Assembly (NCBI GenBank): GCA_030141605.1
Contig: JAQGDQ010000154.1
Location: forward strand, 1-64,000
Origin: Tubiluchus corallicola
Lineage: Eukaryota; Priapulida; Priapulimorpha; Priapulimorphida; Tubiluchidae
Length of the DNA stretch: 64,000 bases
Direction of reading: 5' to 3'
The notes beneath the pieces were generated by a model. The model made no database searches. It was not told the DNA's origin and saw only the letters and a list, made by a program, of their open reading frames with translations. Position 1 is the stretch's first letter; the number at the start of each line of letters is the position of its first letter. The translations under genes were made by a program, and so were the position numbers. Positions 12,501 through 27,500 of this stretch are shown piece after piece.

Positions 12501-15500
12501 GTGAACTGCGTTTATATATTTTTATTCGTTAAACGTTATTAGGAGTGTAGCATGACTTCCTTCTTCTTCTCTGCTTATTCAATCTGCTTCTGTTTTGTGT
12601 CACTGTGCCTTTTTGTGCCCAGTTCACTTTTGTTCTGTTCTGTTTGCCCTGTCATGTTTCCCCCTGTTCTTCCCAATTCTCTTCCCTAGTGACTTTTTGT
12701 CTACCCGTTGTTTGTTTTTGGGTAGTATGATTCATTCTATCCTGTTTATTTTATTTCATGCCCTTGTCAAGTCTCCCTTTTTGATCTCGTACTCTTTCTT
12801 ATCCTGTCCTCTTCTGTCCTGTTTTGCTATGTTCTATTCTTTCCTTTCTTATCCTGTCCTATCCTGTTATGTGCTATTCTTTCAAATCTTGACCTGTCCT
12901 GTCCTGTTTTGTCCTGTCCTGTCCTCTTCTGTCCTGTTCTATCCTGTTCCATCCTGTCCTGTCCCGGCCTGTTCTGTTATGTGCTATTCTTCCCTGTCCT
13001 GTTCTGTCTTGTCCTATTATGTGCTATTCTTTCTTGTCTATTCTGTTATATTCTATTGTTTCCTGTCCTGCCCTGTCATGTCCTTGTCCTGTCCTGTCCT
13101 GTCCTGTCGTGTCCTGTCCTGTCCTGTCCTGTCCTGTCCTGTCCTGTCCTGTCCTGTCCTGTCCTGTCCTGTCCTGTCCTGTCCTGTCCTTTCTGTCCTG
13201 TTCTACCTTTTCCCGTGTTGTCATGTTCAATGTTGAAAAGTTTTGTTTTGTCTCATCCTATTTATGGCTTGTTCTAGTTTTTGTCGTTCTATTTTGCCCC
13301 GCTTTGTTCTCATGATGTTTTCTTGTTGTCTATAATGTTTATGTGGTTGCTATCTACACTGTCAGACACTTGCCATTCGCCAGTTTACAAAGTAAAACTT
13401 GTAGTTACTTATCAATGTGTTATTTTATGATTTTAGGAAAACCTGAGAGATACCGTATTCTGCACACGTGTACATGCACCTTGGGATGTACTGTGTGAAT
13501 ATGCAGATATTATGAATATTAAAGTTCCCATACTGGTATGTAAAGACTTTAATATTTCGATTCTACTGTATTAACGTTTGATCGATATATATTTAATTCT
13601 ATATTCTTATTGTAATGTGTTTTTATTTAAAGGACGAGAAACCTGAAGTAGGTTTAAGAAAAATCACCTTAAAAAACTATATTACTTTACAGCAATTTTA
13701 TGTATGTGTTGCACTCTCGTTAAAAGGAATTTTTTTTGTTTGTTTTAATTTTAAAACTCCCACAATACTGTTCCAACGCCATTACATGATGTCACCTACA
13801 CAAATGTAAATCAGGGAAAGAAAAGGCAATGTTAAGTTATGTCCCAAGAAACTTTCCATGCAAATCTATATTACTTAGCATTTCGCTTGCCTGCTGGGAA
13901 GACTTATGTAACTAGAAATAATAATTTAAATGTTCTAGGGTGCGCTACTCACTAACCAAAAACATATTTTTAATCTTATTGACTTTTACTTTGTTAGCAA
14001 CATGTGTGCTGCGAATGCTCTGGTTGTTTTTTCAAACTTCACGCAATGTTATCTCAACTTCTTTCAAATGACCTACCATTAAAATGGCTGTGCCTTACGG
14101 CGTTACTGCCGACACGAGCAAAAGGCAGTATGTAAGTGGTATAAAATTTCAAGATGAAATTTTTAAGCTTTATGTAAGCAGAGGGTTTTATGTAAATGTA
14201 CTTTAAATGCTTAATAACTATTGCTAATCAAATTTGCTGCAAGTAAATAATTTATTAACTCTGATTAGTTTATATGTTAGGTTCCCTTCATCAGAAGAAT
14301 TGTAGTGTAGCTATCCCATATTCTTAGCTGGTAGGATTCCACAGTCAAGGAAAATATAGGTTATCCTGCAAAGTCATGGAAAAGTCAGGCAAAAAGATAA
14401 TTTTTGTAAAAAGTCGGGGAAAATGATGAAAATGGGGCAAAACGTCAGGGAAATTGAAAAGGGTTGCAAAAATAATCACTGTGAACCGATGAACCGATAT
14501 TTTTAAAAACATATTTTTCAGTGATTCATGTTCAAATAAAATTTTGCTATGGCAGGCTCCCGGTTTCGATTTCAGTTCTAAAAATAATGATTGTCCTACA
14601 CATTTTATTTATCACTATATGTATGGATGTTCCTACACAAAAATGTTTGAATATATATATACTGGTAATACAATTTCTGGCTTATCTTGGTCATGGAAAA
14701 TCAATATTTGGCCAGGTAAAAGTCATGGAAGAATCCGGGATATTTATTTTAAAATTCTGTGGGAACCATGGTTTTATGAATGCATATTTATGAAAAATCA
14801 TTTTTACTAATTTATTTAAACTCTTTTCTTCAAATTAGATTACTTTACAATATTGGAGGTGCACAAGAATTTACTATTATGAGTCTCTTTTTTCCCTTTC
14901 GTTAGAAAAATGATTTAGAAGAAGATGAGGGTGGATGTTGTGGATTAACGTGGTTTGAAGTGGATGAAGACATAATTCCACCGGAGCCAAATTATTTTAC
15001 TGCTCCGTTTGATCAGGATCACCAGGAACTGTGAGTTCTAACATTGTTACATTTTTTCAGTCTTAATTTAAAAAAGTTAATAATAGGAAGTTTCTCGGCC
15101 ACCAGCAGCAAATAATTTTTTGTTGCTTTCAATTTTATACACTGCAAAATTCTCAGTGAAAATTGTCAAGACACAAAAAATTATTATTTCTCATACACGG
15201 GAAAATGTGTGGGAAGATATTATATTATAGACTACAATAAATATAGCATTTGAAATTTAAGTTACAATGTAAAAACCGTCCAAACTTTTAAGGCTCACCA
15301 AAAAGCCAACTAGATGCTATAAAACTTTGGCAAAAAATTCTCAAAACTCACCAACAATATTATTAAAGCAAAACTGAACCCAATGTTAAACTGTAGCAAC
15401 AATCTACTCTTTAAAATATTGAAAGGGAAATTACTATTTTTTTCAAAAATAAAAATGACATGTGAAAGAATTATTACCACATAAACACAGTTTCCGCGTG

Positions 15501-18500
15501 CGTGCCACTATTTCTTAACTGTTACATGCATTTCGCCAGGTGCTAGTTAGACGGGCACTAGCGCCTGTATTTCGGAAATGCATTTCACAGAAACAGGTGC
15601 TGTACTTCTCAATTCAGATGTATTAGTTTCTGACAAATTACACACGTTTCGACAACTCATGCATGAGCACGGCAGTAAATATGATATTTGAATTTTTATC
15701 CTAAAATTTGCCTAGTTTTAGTACTACACTTACAGTAGCACTCTACTTCAATTTTTGCTTTGCAAACTCATGCGACACGCTCGTAGAATATTTTTGCTTT
15801 TGTAAATTATATTAGTTTGTGATGTCATCAATAGTTGGGCTCGCCCGCCGTTAATTAAGTTTTTAATCTGTTATTAATCTGCAGTATTAATTATGTCAAA
15901 ATGTGTACTTGGATTTGAAAATAGGGTAGTATATAATAAAATCACCTTGTCTTCCTTTAAGTGGAATAAAAGAGATTATAGCTGACTCTGTTTAACACAT
16001 TAGTTACTTTTCGCTTGAAGAATGAAAATAATGATCTTAAAGGAAACTCAATCAAGATTTTTTAAGTGTTTCCGTTGCATTACAGGAAAAACTACTTGTT
16101 TTGTTAATATAAGCACAGGTTTAATATAACATTGGCAGCTTTTGTGATCATGTAAGTTCTAATATCGTGTTAACGAAAACTTACCAGGGGCGTGATAGTT
16201 TCCTAAATGTCTGAAATAATCTTGTTTTAACAAATGCTAACGCTAGTTTTTGTTGGAGCACCAAATGGTTGCTTTGGCATCAAATTGTACAAAGGAGTGA
16301 GCTTTTGACAGTTATCGCCAAAAACAGTATTTTCTGTAATTATTACTATTATTTGTTGAAAACATTGGTATAAATTTCAGTAGATTTTTGGTTTTAAACA
16401 AAACAGCTTTTTAAACTAAACAGTGGTTTGATTAACAAGAAGATTGCCTGCTGAGCTGCTATGGGAAGGTTTAAGAATCGTGTATCTTTTGGTGTGCATT
16501 AGTAGTAGTGTTTGCTGCTTTTTCTATTTTTTAAGGTGAAATTACTGATTTTTGAGTTTGCTATATGTAATTTCTGCTTAGGTATATTATTGAAGATAAA
16601 GACACATTTTTCACAAGAGCTCAGAGATTTCAAATCGTTTTTGAGATCTTGAAGCGGGCAAGATATGATAAAGAAGAGAATAAATTCGGTAATTATAAAT
16701 AGGATTTTAAAACTGCAACAACCACAATATTTGTGACTAATTAGGTGTCTGTCGAACGTCGGAGTTCGAAAGTTCGAATTCTACTCGAGTGAGTTTTTTA
16801 TATCAAATTTTATTTGAACCTAAAATTATGGATTCGAATAAGTCGCCTCTTCAACTACACCTGTTCTTTACCAATTGTATCATTATGCAATTTAGCGCAA
16901 TTTCTGTGAATAATTTTCAAACAAATTATTTGTGTTTTTTCCTGCGGAAGAAAATTAAGCAATATGCAAGAGTCTGTTTTTTATTAGTGATTTGAAAATT
17001 TATTAGAAAAGCTTTAAAACTGAATTTGAATTCTTCGGATTCGAAATCTTGAAATTCGGTTTGATTGAAGTTCGAAAGTCAAAAATTCAATTCATTCAGA
17101 TTCCTTTGCTGATAGCATCTCTAGTGTCCAATATATGTGTTATTACAAACCAAAACTGCACACGAGTCGGCATAGTTAAAACTACGTTACGATGCTTCAA
17201 AGTAGAATGACATTTTTTTGGTTTTTATAAAAACGAATGCTAAATATATTGGACTTTCATATTTTAGCATCAAATCATTAGAAAAATGATTAAAAAATAC
17301 TAAAAATTTAATTTTATAATACCTTACTCTTCTGGCTAAATGCTAGTATTGCAATTGTGAAAAACACATATTTTCAAACTCTGATAGTAGCTCGTGGAAA
17401 CAGTAATTTTAATTGCAGTTTTTTTCTGTTGCCAAGCCCAGATTTTTGTTGGAAAAAATCTACTGGATTTAAACATAACTTCAACGTGCTCTTGCAGAGT
17501 CCATAACAACCAACATTTTCTACGGTTGCTAAGAGTGTTTTGTAGAAACGTGACAAAAAACAAAGGCGAACTTGTAACAGTGATTTTCTCAAGATTATGT
17601 TTCTCAGTGTGCAGCTTGCACCTCAACTTCAACGTGGATTATCTCAGCTTAGAAATAACACAGAGTAATAAGCTTGGTATCAAAATGATCCTTATGAAAT
17701 GGAGATTCAGGATATGTGGATAACTAGAAAAGCTTAATTGCCGACTCAAGGATGATTTTGCCATGCAAGCACACATATATTCAAATGTGCCAGAAGTAAT
17801 TTATGGCTTTTAGCCACAGTGGTTACTTTAAGTTAATCATTCATTTAATCATTAATGCTGCCAAACTATTGTGATTAAATTTGCACTACAAACTGTTGTC
17901 AAACATTGCAGGAATCACAGCACTTTTAAACAACGGGACATATGAAGCTGCTTATCCACTGCATGAGGTAAATTGCAATCCTGATGTAGAAGTTGTGAGC
18001 ATAAAGTTTTACCTATCTTTACAATGGTTATTGTTTCGCAGGTGGTCTGAAATTTGAGCAGTTTTATTTGACGCATTTGTGATGTGAAACACACTACATG
18101 TTTCATGTAGACAAAAATTGTCTGTATCCAGTTTAACTTAAAATGAGGCTAAACATAACTCTTGAACATTGCAAGCCAGTTTTTAATTTAGCTTAATATT
18201 ACTCGATGAAACTTAATTTAATAGAATCGTGCTTATTTAGATTTTGCTCAGTACTCAGTTTTTTCTTTGGTTAAAACTCACGTTTGTTTTCTTTGTGACT
18301 GTTTTGTTATTTCATATTTTTGCAGGGTCGCCTTAGAGATGACGGTGATGGTGATGATGATGTTGCAAAGACTCCATCACTGGAAAGTGACAGAAAAGTG
18401 AGTCACTAATTTAATTAATTAACATATTGTGTTTTGTCTTGAAAATGCCGTTGCTTATTCAGAATAATTCTAGTTGGTTTTATCCTAGTTTTGGCAATTT

Positions 18501-21500
18501 GTTTTTTTTACTGAAATTCATAGTGTTTAATTTTGTTCTATTTAGTTATTGTTTGAAACCTGGGCGAGATTTAGGAATTGGTACAAGAAACAACCTTTGG
18601 ACTTGATACGGTAAGTCATTTGTGGACACTTCTGGCATTCTCGTTTAGGGAACTGATTCTCCCATGCGGAATGGGGATGGTTAAATTGAAAGGAAATCAA
18701 AGCTTTTTAATATTGTATCCTTATTATTTGGAATCTGATACAATCAAACTTTGCATTATAATTTTTTTACTTAAATGTTCCAGAAATCTCGAAATTCACT
18801 AGTTTTTCTAGACCATGGCTTATCGTTTTCCCCGTTGCAAGGTGCGAGGGTGTAATAACCTATCAATTATGGTCAAAAAGGTGCTTAGTTTCAAAATGGT
18901 TGAGAACTATAACTAAGTACAAACTCCAACAGAAATAAACGACATCGGGGTGTAACTGAGCAACAGTGTGCTAGCTGAGCATACTTACCAAAATAGTTGG
19001 AATAATTCACTGTGATGTCTACTTGACAGCGTATGCAACAACTTTAAGTCATAACACCCGTTCAGAATATTTTCTGAATGTTGTAAACTATTCAACTGAA
19101 TACTAGTAATCACATTGCTAGTGTCTCTGAGAGGCATTTATGTCTCAATGTCTCAGTTGAATTTAATGTAAACCACTGATCTTTATTTCTGCAATATTTA
19201 TAACTAAAATAGAAAGGCAAAATCGCCTGACATTGGCTAATTTTATGAAAAGTTACATAGTTTAGCTAGATTGACAGTTAGTTAATCAACATAAAATATC
19301 AACGAATAAATCAAAATGAAAATTAAACAGAAATAAACTTACATCGTTGCGGCATACATCTAATGATAAATTTCGCTAGCTTGCACAAGATATTGTTCAC
19401 ATACACTACAAAGCAGCACAATGACAACATAACTGGGTCAAAGCCCACACCTAAGCCCAAAAATTTCCAGCTAGATGGAGCCACCTTAGCTACAAAATAA
19501 AAATTCATTAAGCTAAGTTCACACTGTCCTTAATACAGATATTGTAATCAGTAACACCCATTTTAAAACAGTCTATTGTATTTGATGAAACTTTTTACAA
19601 TCAGTTGAATGAGTTTTAATTCTGAATTTTACTTACATTTACAGGAAGTACTTTGGAGAGAAGATTGCAATCTATTTCACATGGTTGGGATATTACACGG
19701 TCGCATTGATTCCTGCTGCAATTGTTGGTCTCGCTTGTTTTCTTTATGGTGCATTCACACTGTCAACAACTGTTCACACGTAAGTGGAGAGAACGAATAA
19801 CCACTAGTTTTTAAGTTTAAAAGTTCTCAAACTCGTAATGGTTTCTGTTTATTGCACAGCAACCTATGCTAAAATATTTCTGTTAGAGTTCCATCTGCTG
19901 AAACCTTTAGTTAAATTAGAGAATTCGGTCTACCTTTAAAGTATTACAAATATTGCGGATAATGTTTTCACTTTTGACGACAATGCTTCAAACTACTACA
20001 CGGAAGAAAGAGCAGAGCAACCTTTCATATATTTAGAAAATTTAGAAATCGAATTAGGCCTTAAGATAAGCATTAAGACTAAGCACACTTAGTAGCCACT
20101 CACTTAGCAGACAAGCTTGGATTTTCTTTCTCGTTTTTGTCTGAAGTTGTACATCTGTTCACAAATTCTAGTGTGCGACAAGTATAAGATTTACTCAAAC
20201 ACAAACATTGAGTGTGTTAAATGGCATGTTCTGTTTCTTCCTAGAAAGTTTTTTAATACATGAGGTATTGATACATTATATGTTAGGGGTGAGTAATCTC
20301 TACCAAAAGCCAAATTCGAATTACACATATATATATATTTGAAATTTGAATTGAATTCGAATTGAGTTTGAAAGTTTTCAAACCACCAGTAAAAAGCGGT
20401 CTTACAAAAATCATGCATACGATTCGATTTTGTTCATGAATAATTTGTTTAAAAATTATACATAATTATACATATGTACAAAGATTGTGCATATTTCTTG
20501 AATTTATTTGGCAGTAAAAATACTAATTAGTTTTCTTAAAAATTGTGCACAGAAATTGCATCTAAATTATGCTGATTGCATGATGTTTATCAGCATTGTG
20601 TTTCTTTCAGCGATGAAATTTGTGAGGAAAGTAATCCAGCAGGTGGTGCCATTGTGATGTGTCCTCAATGTGATAAATGGTGTCCATACTGGTACCTTCA
20701 TGAAAGTTGTTTTAATTCAAAGGTATGTTAATAGCGTACTTGTGTTTTTGTATTCTGATACTGGCTCATTAATATGTTATGTTAATGAATGGGTAGCAGT
20801 TGCCAATAGTTAGTATTTTTCACTTATTCAACATTTGATATTTTTGAAAAGTGTTTTTTTTGTATTACGTATTTTTGTTTGTGATTTTCAGCTCACGTAT
20901 CTTTTTGATAATAGTGCTACGGTTTTCTTTGCTATATTCATGTCTGTTTGGGGTAAGACATTTCTTTAGCTTTTACAGTTTTGGATAATTTCTACATTTT
21001 ATTTTGAAACTGCAAATGCCATTTATATCAAATACCAAGATTAGCTAAAAACTTCCCTGGGCCAGACAAGTTTGAGATTGCTGCTTGCTGTAATCTGATT
21101 GAACATGTCTTTTTTTTTAATAGTCCAGATTTACTAATGTGAATCTGGCACAAGTCCAACGGTTATTCTATGATACAGATATACCAGTATATATATAGTA
21201 TTTGATTAATGTTTCATGATGGTTCCAGTTTTATTAGTGTGACTGTGACGTAAAATTAATGTTTTTGTCCAGAATTACCAATGTGAATAAACTGTGAGAT
21301 TAATGATTTGTGATGTTCATGTTTTAACCAGTGTGAACCTAGTTATTTCTCTTCAGACTTACGAGTGTGAATCTAGTATAAGACTACACCAGTTTGACAA
21401 AATTATTTATAATTATCTATTATATTTTATTTCTCAGCCACAGTTTTTCTGGAGTTATGGAAACGGAAGCAGCACATCATCGCATGGGATTGGGATGTGC

Positions 21501-24500
21501 AAAATTTCGAAGAAGATGTAAGTGTAAACATTTTTCTAAATTTCATCAATAAAGATAGACGGCTTAGTTGAAGTAAACTGCAAAAATCTTTTTCTTTAAA
21601 ATTTAAGCAGCTCTCCATCTTTATTTTTGTCAAAGTGGTGCTAACACATTTCTTTATTTCACACTTCATTTTTTTTGTTATAGGGTTATTGATTTCTCTG
21701 TTTTTTTTGAAGTATTTTCTGCTTCTTGTTTTCTACAAACTATTGCTGCTAGGACTTTCACTTAGTAATTGTTTGTACCAAGTGTTACCTCATGAATGTC
21801 ACCTTATTAAAAAAGCTTCCTGATTCAGTGAAACGTTTTACTATTAAAAAAGGTAACGAAAAAGCTGACACGGGGTCAATAACTCACTGGCAGTCACTCA
21901 GTAAACTTTCGGAATAGCTCTAACTCAGTCTCTGGCAAGGCAGACTCTTGAACTGCTTTTAAGTTTGGCAAACTTGGCTCATTGGAAAAATTGATCTCTC
22001 ATCACATATCTTTTGTCATGGTAATATGTTTGGAACAGTGAGGTTGGAAAAGTGATTCATCTTAAAATAAACAGAACACTAAATGTGCTGTACAGTGTTT
22101 TTTCTTACCAACGCAATGTACTACCAAATGAGTCATCAAAGTGAGCAGTTGGAAAAGACTCCAGTACAGTTAGAAAAGACTCCTTCTTGCACAGGCTTTT
22201 GTGAGCTAAAATTTGACTGTTCTTCTTTTACAGGAGACGGTAAGACCTGCCTATGAAGCCGCTGCCACTGAAATGCGTTTGGACCCCATCACACAACAAA
22301 TGGTGCCCATCGTGTCCGGCTATAAAACTATGACTAGCAAAATGGCTTCATTTGTATCTCTGTTCTTTATCGTAAGTACTTTTAGATACTAACCTAAGAA
22401 CTTCGTATGTGGTGTGCTGGATTACTAACAACGATTTCTCTTCTATCAGAAGATGATTGTTTTAGATAAACATTGTGTATCGTCAGGTGGCCCCATCTAG
22501 TGGTAAAATTTATAAGGAGTGGTATGCTAGATGGTGAGGCAGATTGGTTGACATGGGTAGGTGTGTGGAAATGCTTAGACATTAGATAAGACAGTAAAAG
22601 AGCCAAAAATGTATGTATGAATCTTTTAAATCTCTTTTGGAATTTTATTTGAGTTTAAAATACATGCACAGTTAGCTGTAACGTTAGCATAGTTTGTGTA
22701 AACTAAAATTCATAGTTTTTATAACCTGTCATGTTGAATTCCAATAGTTTCAATTATGTTATTACGGATTGAATGTTCCTTGTCGACTTATCATACCATA
22801 CAGGAAGAAAACGTTAAACATCTAGAAGAAATTTGGCAATAAAAGGGACTTTATTTTTTATGGATATTTAGCACTGATTGTCTTTGGCATTGTGCACATT
22901 TGAAATGTGATACAGCTTATATCGTTGTGAGTGTCTGGATTTAGTGTTTGAATGTAGTGATTCTTAAAGCAAAGCTGGACTCAATCTTAAACTGTAGGTC
23001 AAAACAATCTACTCTTTAAAATTTCGAAAGGGAACGTACTATTTTTTTAAAAATGACTTATGTGAAAGAATTTTTAGCACACAAATGCAATTTCGCATTC
23101 ACACCACTAGTTCTTCCGTGTTACATGCATTTTGCCATTCACAAGTTTGACGGGCACTAGCGCCTGCATTTCGGAAATGCATTGCACAAAAAATAGGTTC
23201 TGTACCTCTCAATTTAGATGTGTTAGTTTGTTCAAACTCGACAGCTCATGCATGAGCACAGCAGTAAATTTGAGATCTGAATTTTTATCTTAAAACTTGC
23301 CTAGTTTTGTACAACACACTGTACTTCAGTTTTCGCTCTCACAAACACATGCAACACGCTCCTGGAATATTTTTGCTGTTGAAAATTATGTTAATTTGTG
23401 ATGTCATCAATAGTTGGGCTCGCCCGCCGGTAATTAAGATTTTAATCTTTTATTTAATTATCAGAAAGGCTTTTGCAGTATTAATAGTGTTAAAATGTAT
23501 ACTTTTTATCCGACTTGAAAATAAAGTAGTTTATGAAAAATCGTCCTGTCTTCCTTTAAGACTCTCTATTAGGTTTAGATTTTTCTCCTAAAAGAATTTG
23601 GTAGTGACTGTAGGTGTGTCTGAAGAACATTACTGCTTCTTACGTTTTTTCTCGTATTTTTGCGAATTGTTTTTGTTTTAGGAGTATATTCCTTTACTTG
23701 CAGTTGGTACTAGTGTTAGCTGCTGTGTTTGGTGTGATCGTCTATAGAATCATCATCAACGCCGTGCTCTATTCTAATGAAAACGAGATCGTGCGCACCA
23801 CGTCCAGTCTTGTCACATCCATTACGTCATCCATGATCAACTTGGTTGTCATCATGGTGCTAAGCAAGGTAAGTACTTTTAAAATTATCTTGATTAGATT
23901 AACTTTAAATGTGATGCGATATTTCAAAGACTTCTCAGAAAACTTGAGCCATTTTTAAAAATTACTTTAATTCTTGGAATTCTTTAAATTCTTTTTAAAT
24001 CTTGACAAAATTATTACAATTTTATTGCATTCATATGATTTATTAACAAATTAGTTTACAGAAGTGTGATACAAAAGTGAGAATGTATAGATAAAATTAG
24101 TGTGTAATATGCTTGAAAATTTTCAGCTCCCAAGGTTGTTTTCTGTCTTTAGTTTATAAGTCGATTATTTACCTTGCTCAACGTATTGCAACCACATCTG
24201 GACTGCATCTTGCTACCTTAACTCATTTGTTAAATTGAAAAATATTATTGTCAGTTCTGAATACTCCAATCTCTTTCTCATTAAAGGTTTTTGTTATTAA
24301 GCATTTTTTTATACATCGAGCGGCTTTTGGACCCTTATTCACAAACATCAAGTTTATTTGTAGTTTTTACCCCCAACACTCCTGATGCTTATACAGTCAG
24401 TTTTTACGTTTGAGTCACTTATCAGAAAAACTCTTTACCAGAAAATTGTTTTCCCAAAGACTACATTCTCTTCTTTTTTAAAAAGAACAACAAATATAGG

Positions 24501-27500
24501 CCTATTTTTTACCACAAGAACTTCAGTTATAAAATTCTTATTTTTCTGTACGAAAACAATTTTTGCAGATACAGTCAACCTCAGATATAAAGTACTCGCG
24601 TATAAGGGGCATTCGCTTGTAAGGGACCACTAACTCCGGTCCTGATTTTTCGTAACGTTTTTCCTTATGAAAATCTTCATATATCAGTTACTCGGACATA
24701 GGGGACTTTTGGTTATAAGGGACGATATCTTCAGCTCCCGCATGTAATTTCACATATGATCAAAGCGAAATTGGTCGATTTTTAACCTCAGTTTTTCGCA
24801 AACTCGGTTTATACGTGATCGAACAGCTCGGCTTCCGCGGTCACATACATCACTGAAGGAGCTTCCTACATACCGTTTGCACTGAATGTGTAGCAATAAG
24901 CCATAAAAATATGTATAAGTACAGAAAGGTACAGGTTTAGATACACCCTCGGTCTGACTCAGCTTTGGCTATAAGGGACATCGTATATAAGGGACGATTT
25001 TTTCTGGTCCGGAGGTGTCCCTTATATCCGAGGTTGACTGTATTTTCAATTTCTAGCTGCAGCATTCTTTATCCTAGGCAGCAACTAGCATTAATTGAGT
25101 GATTTGTATAAAAAATTCATTCCAGAGATCTTTTCTAGTGATTTTTTTTAGAGATAATGCTATAGCTAGCGTAGTTATCTCTAAGTAATAGAAGAAAAGC
25201 AGATGATCAGCATAAATCTTCTCTTCAGTTTTGATGGTTAAATTTAGTTTGAAAATCGCATTTAAAATGAAAATAAATTCCAGCATGCACTTAAACGAAA
25301 ACATGGCTATTTATTTTAACACAATCACCTGCAACGTTTTTACCATAAGACGGTCATGATTACTCTATTCTACGTGCTTCACCTGTGTATAGTGTGTAAA
25401 AATAATATTGTTTACCTGTTTCCTATTATCTATTGAATTTCACGTTGTGAAAAACAAACAAATCACTTTGTAAATAGTAAACTTATGGATTGTGTAGTAC
25501 GTTGCCAATTGACAGAAAAAATAAAGTTATGTTACGCCAACATAATTCAGTCTCTAATTCCTCTGCATGGTAACCATTTCCCCATCATCAATCAAAGTCT
25601 TATATGATGGATTCTATCATGCAAAAATTATTCCCAGTTTTCTCTTTGTTTATAGCAAGTGTTTGTGTGTGTAATGCAGCTATATCCTTTTCCAGATATA
25701 TAAAAAATTAGCTGTATGGTTCACAGATATGGGTATGTTCTGCACGGTAACAAGGCAAAATTACTGTCATGTTTGTCGGCGTTGTATAACAATCATTGCA
25801 ATCAGTTTTTTGCTAGCATAGCGTCTTTAGCTGCATCAGTGTGTCTGTAGTTCTGTATGTGTCAATCGTTTAGTTTTTAGACGTATTTCTGCTGAGATTT
25901 ACATTTCCTGGAACACGTTGTCTATCCTGTTATAGCCAGTAAATGTGGTTAGTGAGAAGTAGTACGGCAGTGTTGTTTCTTCGTCACATTTTGTGTCGAT
26001 TTTTCGTCCATACTGTTATGGTTCATTGTTGCACTCTTTGAGGCCATTTAGAGCAGATATGTCTTGAATGTTTCGCTTAATGACTAAAACTGTGTCCCTT
26101 ACAGATTATTTTGCAGTTGATGAGGTAAATGAAATTCTACAATTATTATGAAGCTTTTTGCATTGTGCACACACCCTTGTGCACAAACCTTTGTTCACAC
26201 ATCTTTGTGCACACACCTTTGTACACACACCTTTGTGCACACACCCTTGTGCACACACCTTTGTGCACACACCTTGTGCACACACCTTTGTGCACACACC
26301 TTTGTGCACACACCCGTGTGCACACACCTTTGTGCACACACCTTGTGCACACACCTTGTGCACACACCTTTGTGCATTACAATGCAAGTTTTTGTTTGAG
26401 ACTTTTGAAAAAGTTTTGAAACTGAACTGGTAGTGCAATGAATTATTATCATTATTGAGGTCTTAAATTTTGCATGATTCTGTCAGTCGATACTAGAAGT
26501 GAAGGCTTTAATAGCAATTACTGTTTATAGTGTTTTTGTTTATAAGTTTTTTCTTATTTGTTGCATAACAGTCATTTTAGAATGTTAATCCCACATATTT
26601 TTATGCATTTATTACTAAACACAAGTGGGTGATCAGTAATCTCAGGTAATAGTGTTTAAACTAGGATTTTCATTTTGACAATATTTTTACATATTTAGAT
26701 GTCAAAATAAGACATTTATCATTAGTACGGGCTACAGAGCCAATCGTGAACAAACGTAAACACTAGTCATGTCATTTTGCCCAAAACGACTAGATTTTTA
26801 GATGGAATTTTTTGTTTGCTATGCGAAATGAAATCTATATTCAGCAGTGATACATGCAAAGTGTCATATTATATATATTTAAATGTAAATTAAATTTTTT
26901 GTTTACTGTACAAAAACGGTACCTTAAAATTGTTTTTCAGAATGTCCAAGAACGTACACAGAATATGAAGACAGCTTTACGTTCAAGATGTATCTATTTC
27001 AATTCACCAATTACTATTCATCCCTTGTTTACATAGCTTTCTTCAAAGGCAAGTAAGTAAAAGCAGAACTATACTCTCTTTCTCTTTCTCTCTCAATGTG
27101 CATGTGTTATAGTCCGAAGTACTACAATCAGTCAGTGGATAAAGTGTGTAATAGTTAAGCAGTTTTGACTGCGGCCAAATCATGTTGAAAACACCGGTTC
27201 TCATTTGATCACCGAAGTTAAGCAACGTTAAGCAAAGTAACGTGGTTAGTACTTGAATGGGTGACCGCCTAGGAATACCAGGTGCTGTAGGCTTGCAGGA
27301 TGCCCACACTGTATCTCGACACTAGGCGGAGGAGCTGCACAAGCAGCCAACGGCAAGAGGGCGGAGGAGGTCAAGTGACCCAACGGCCATGTGTAGAGGA
27401 GTAAACCTGCCAAATTAGGAGTGGAGCCCCGAAGGCGGACCAGTGCAGCAAACTCACTGACTCCGGCAGCTCGTGCAGCCAATCTGGTGCCAAACGTATC

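Noticed and set aside
12595-13315. 213- and 122-codon ORFs rich in Cys/Leu/Ser/Pro
   Set aside because: Frames of the (TGTCC)n satellite inside an anoctamin intron.
17336-17723. Overlapping ORFs on both strands
   Set aside because: They lie inside a family A MITE present in four copies; related ORFs (46678-46936) recur in another copy without conserved frame.
26106-26452. Six overlapping Cys/His/Val ORFs resembling a small metal-binding protein
   Set aside because: All frames of both strands are open because of the 14-bp repeat, the sign of an artefact.
27171-27291. Functional 5S rRNA gene
   Set aside because: Substitutions and an insertion between box A and the C box, no T-run terminator, and fusion to a GC-rich body favour a SINE.
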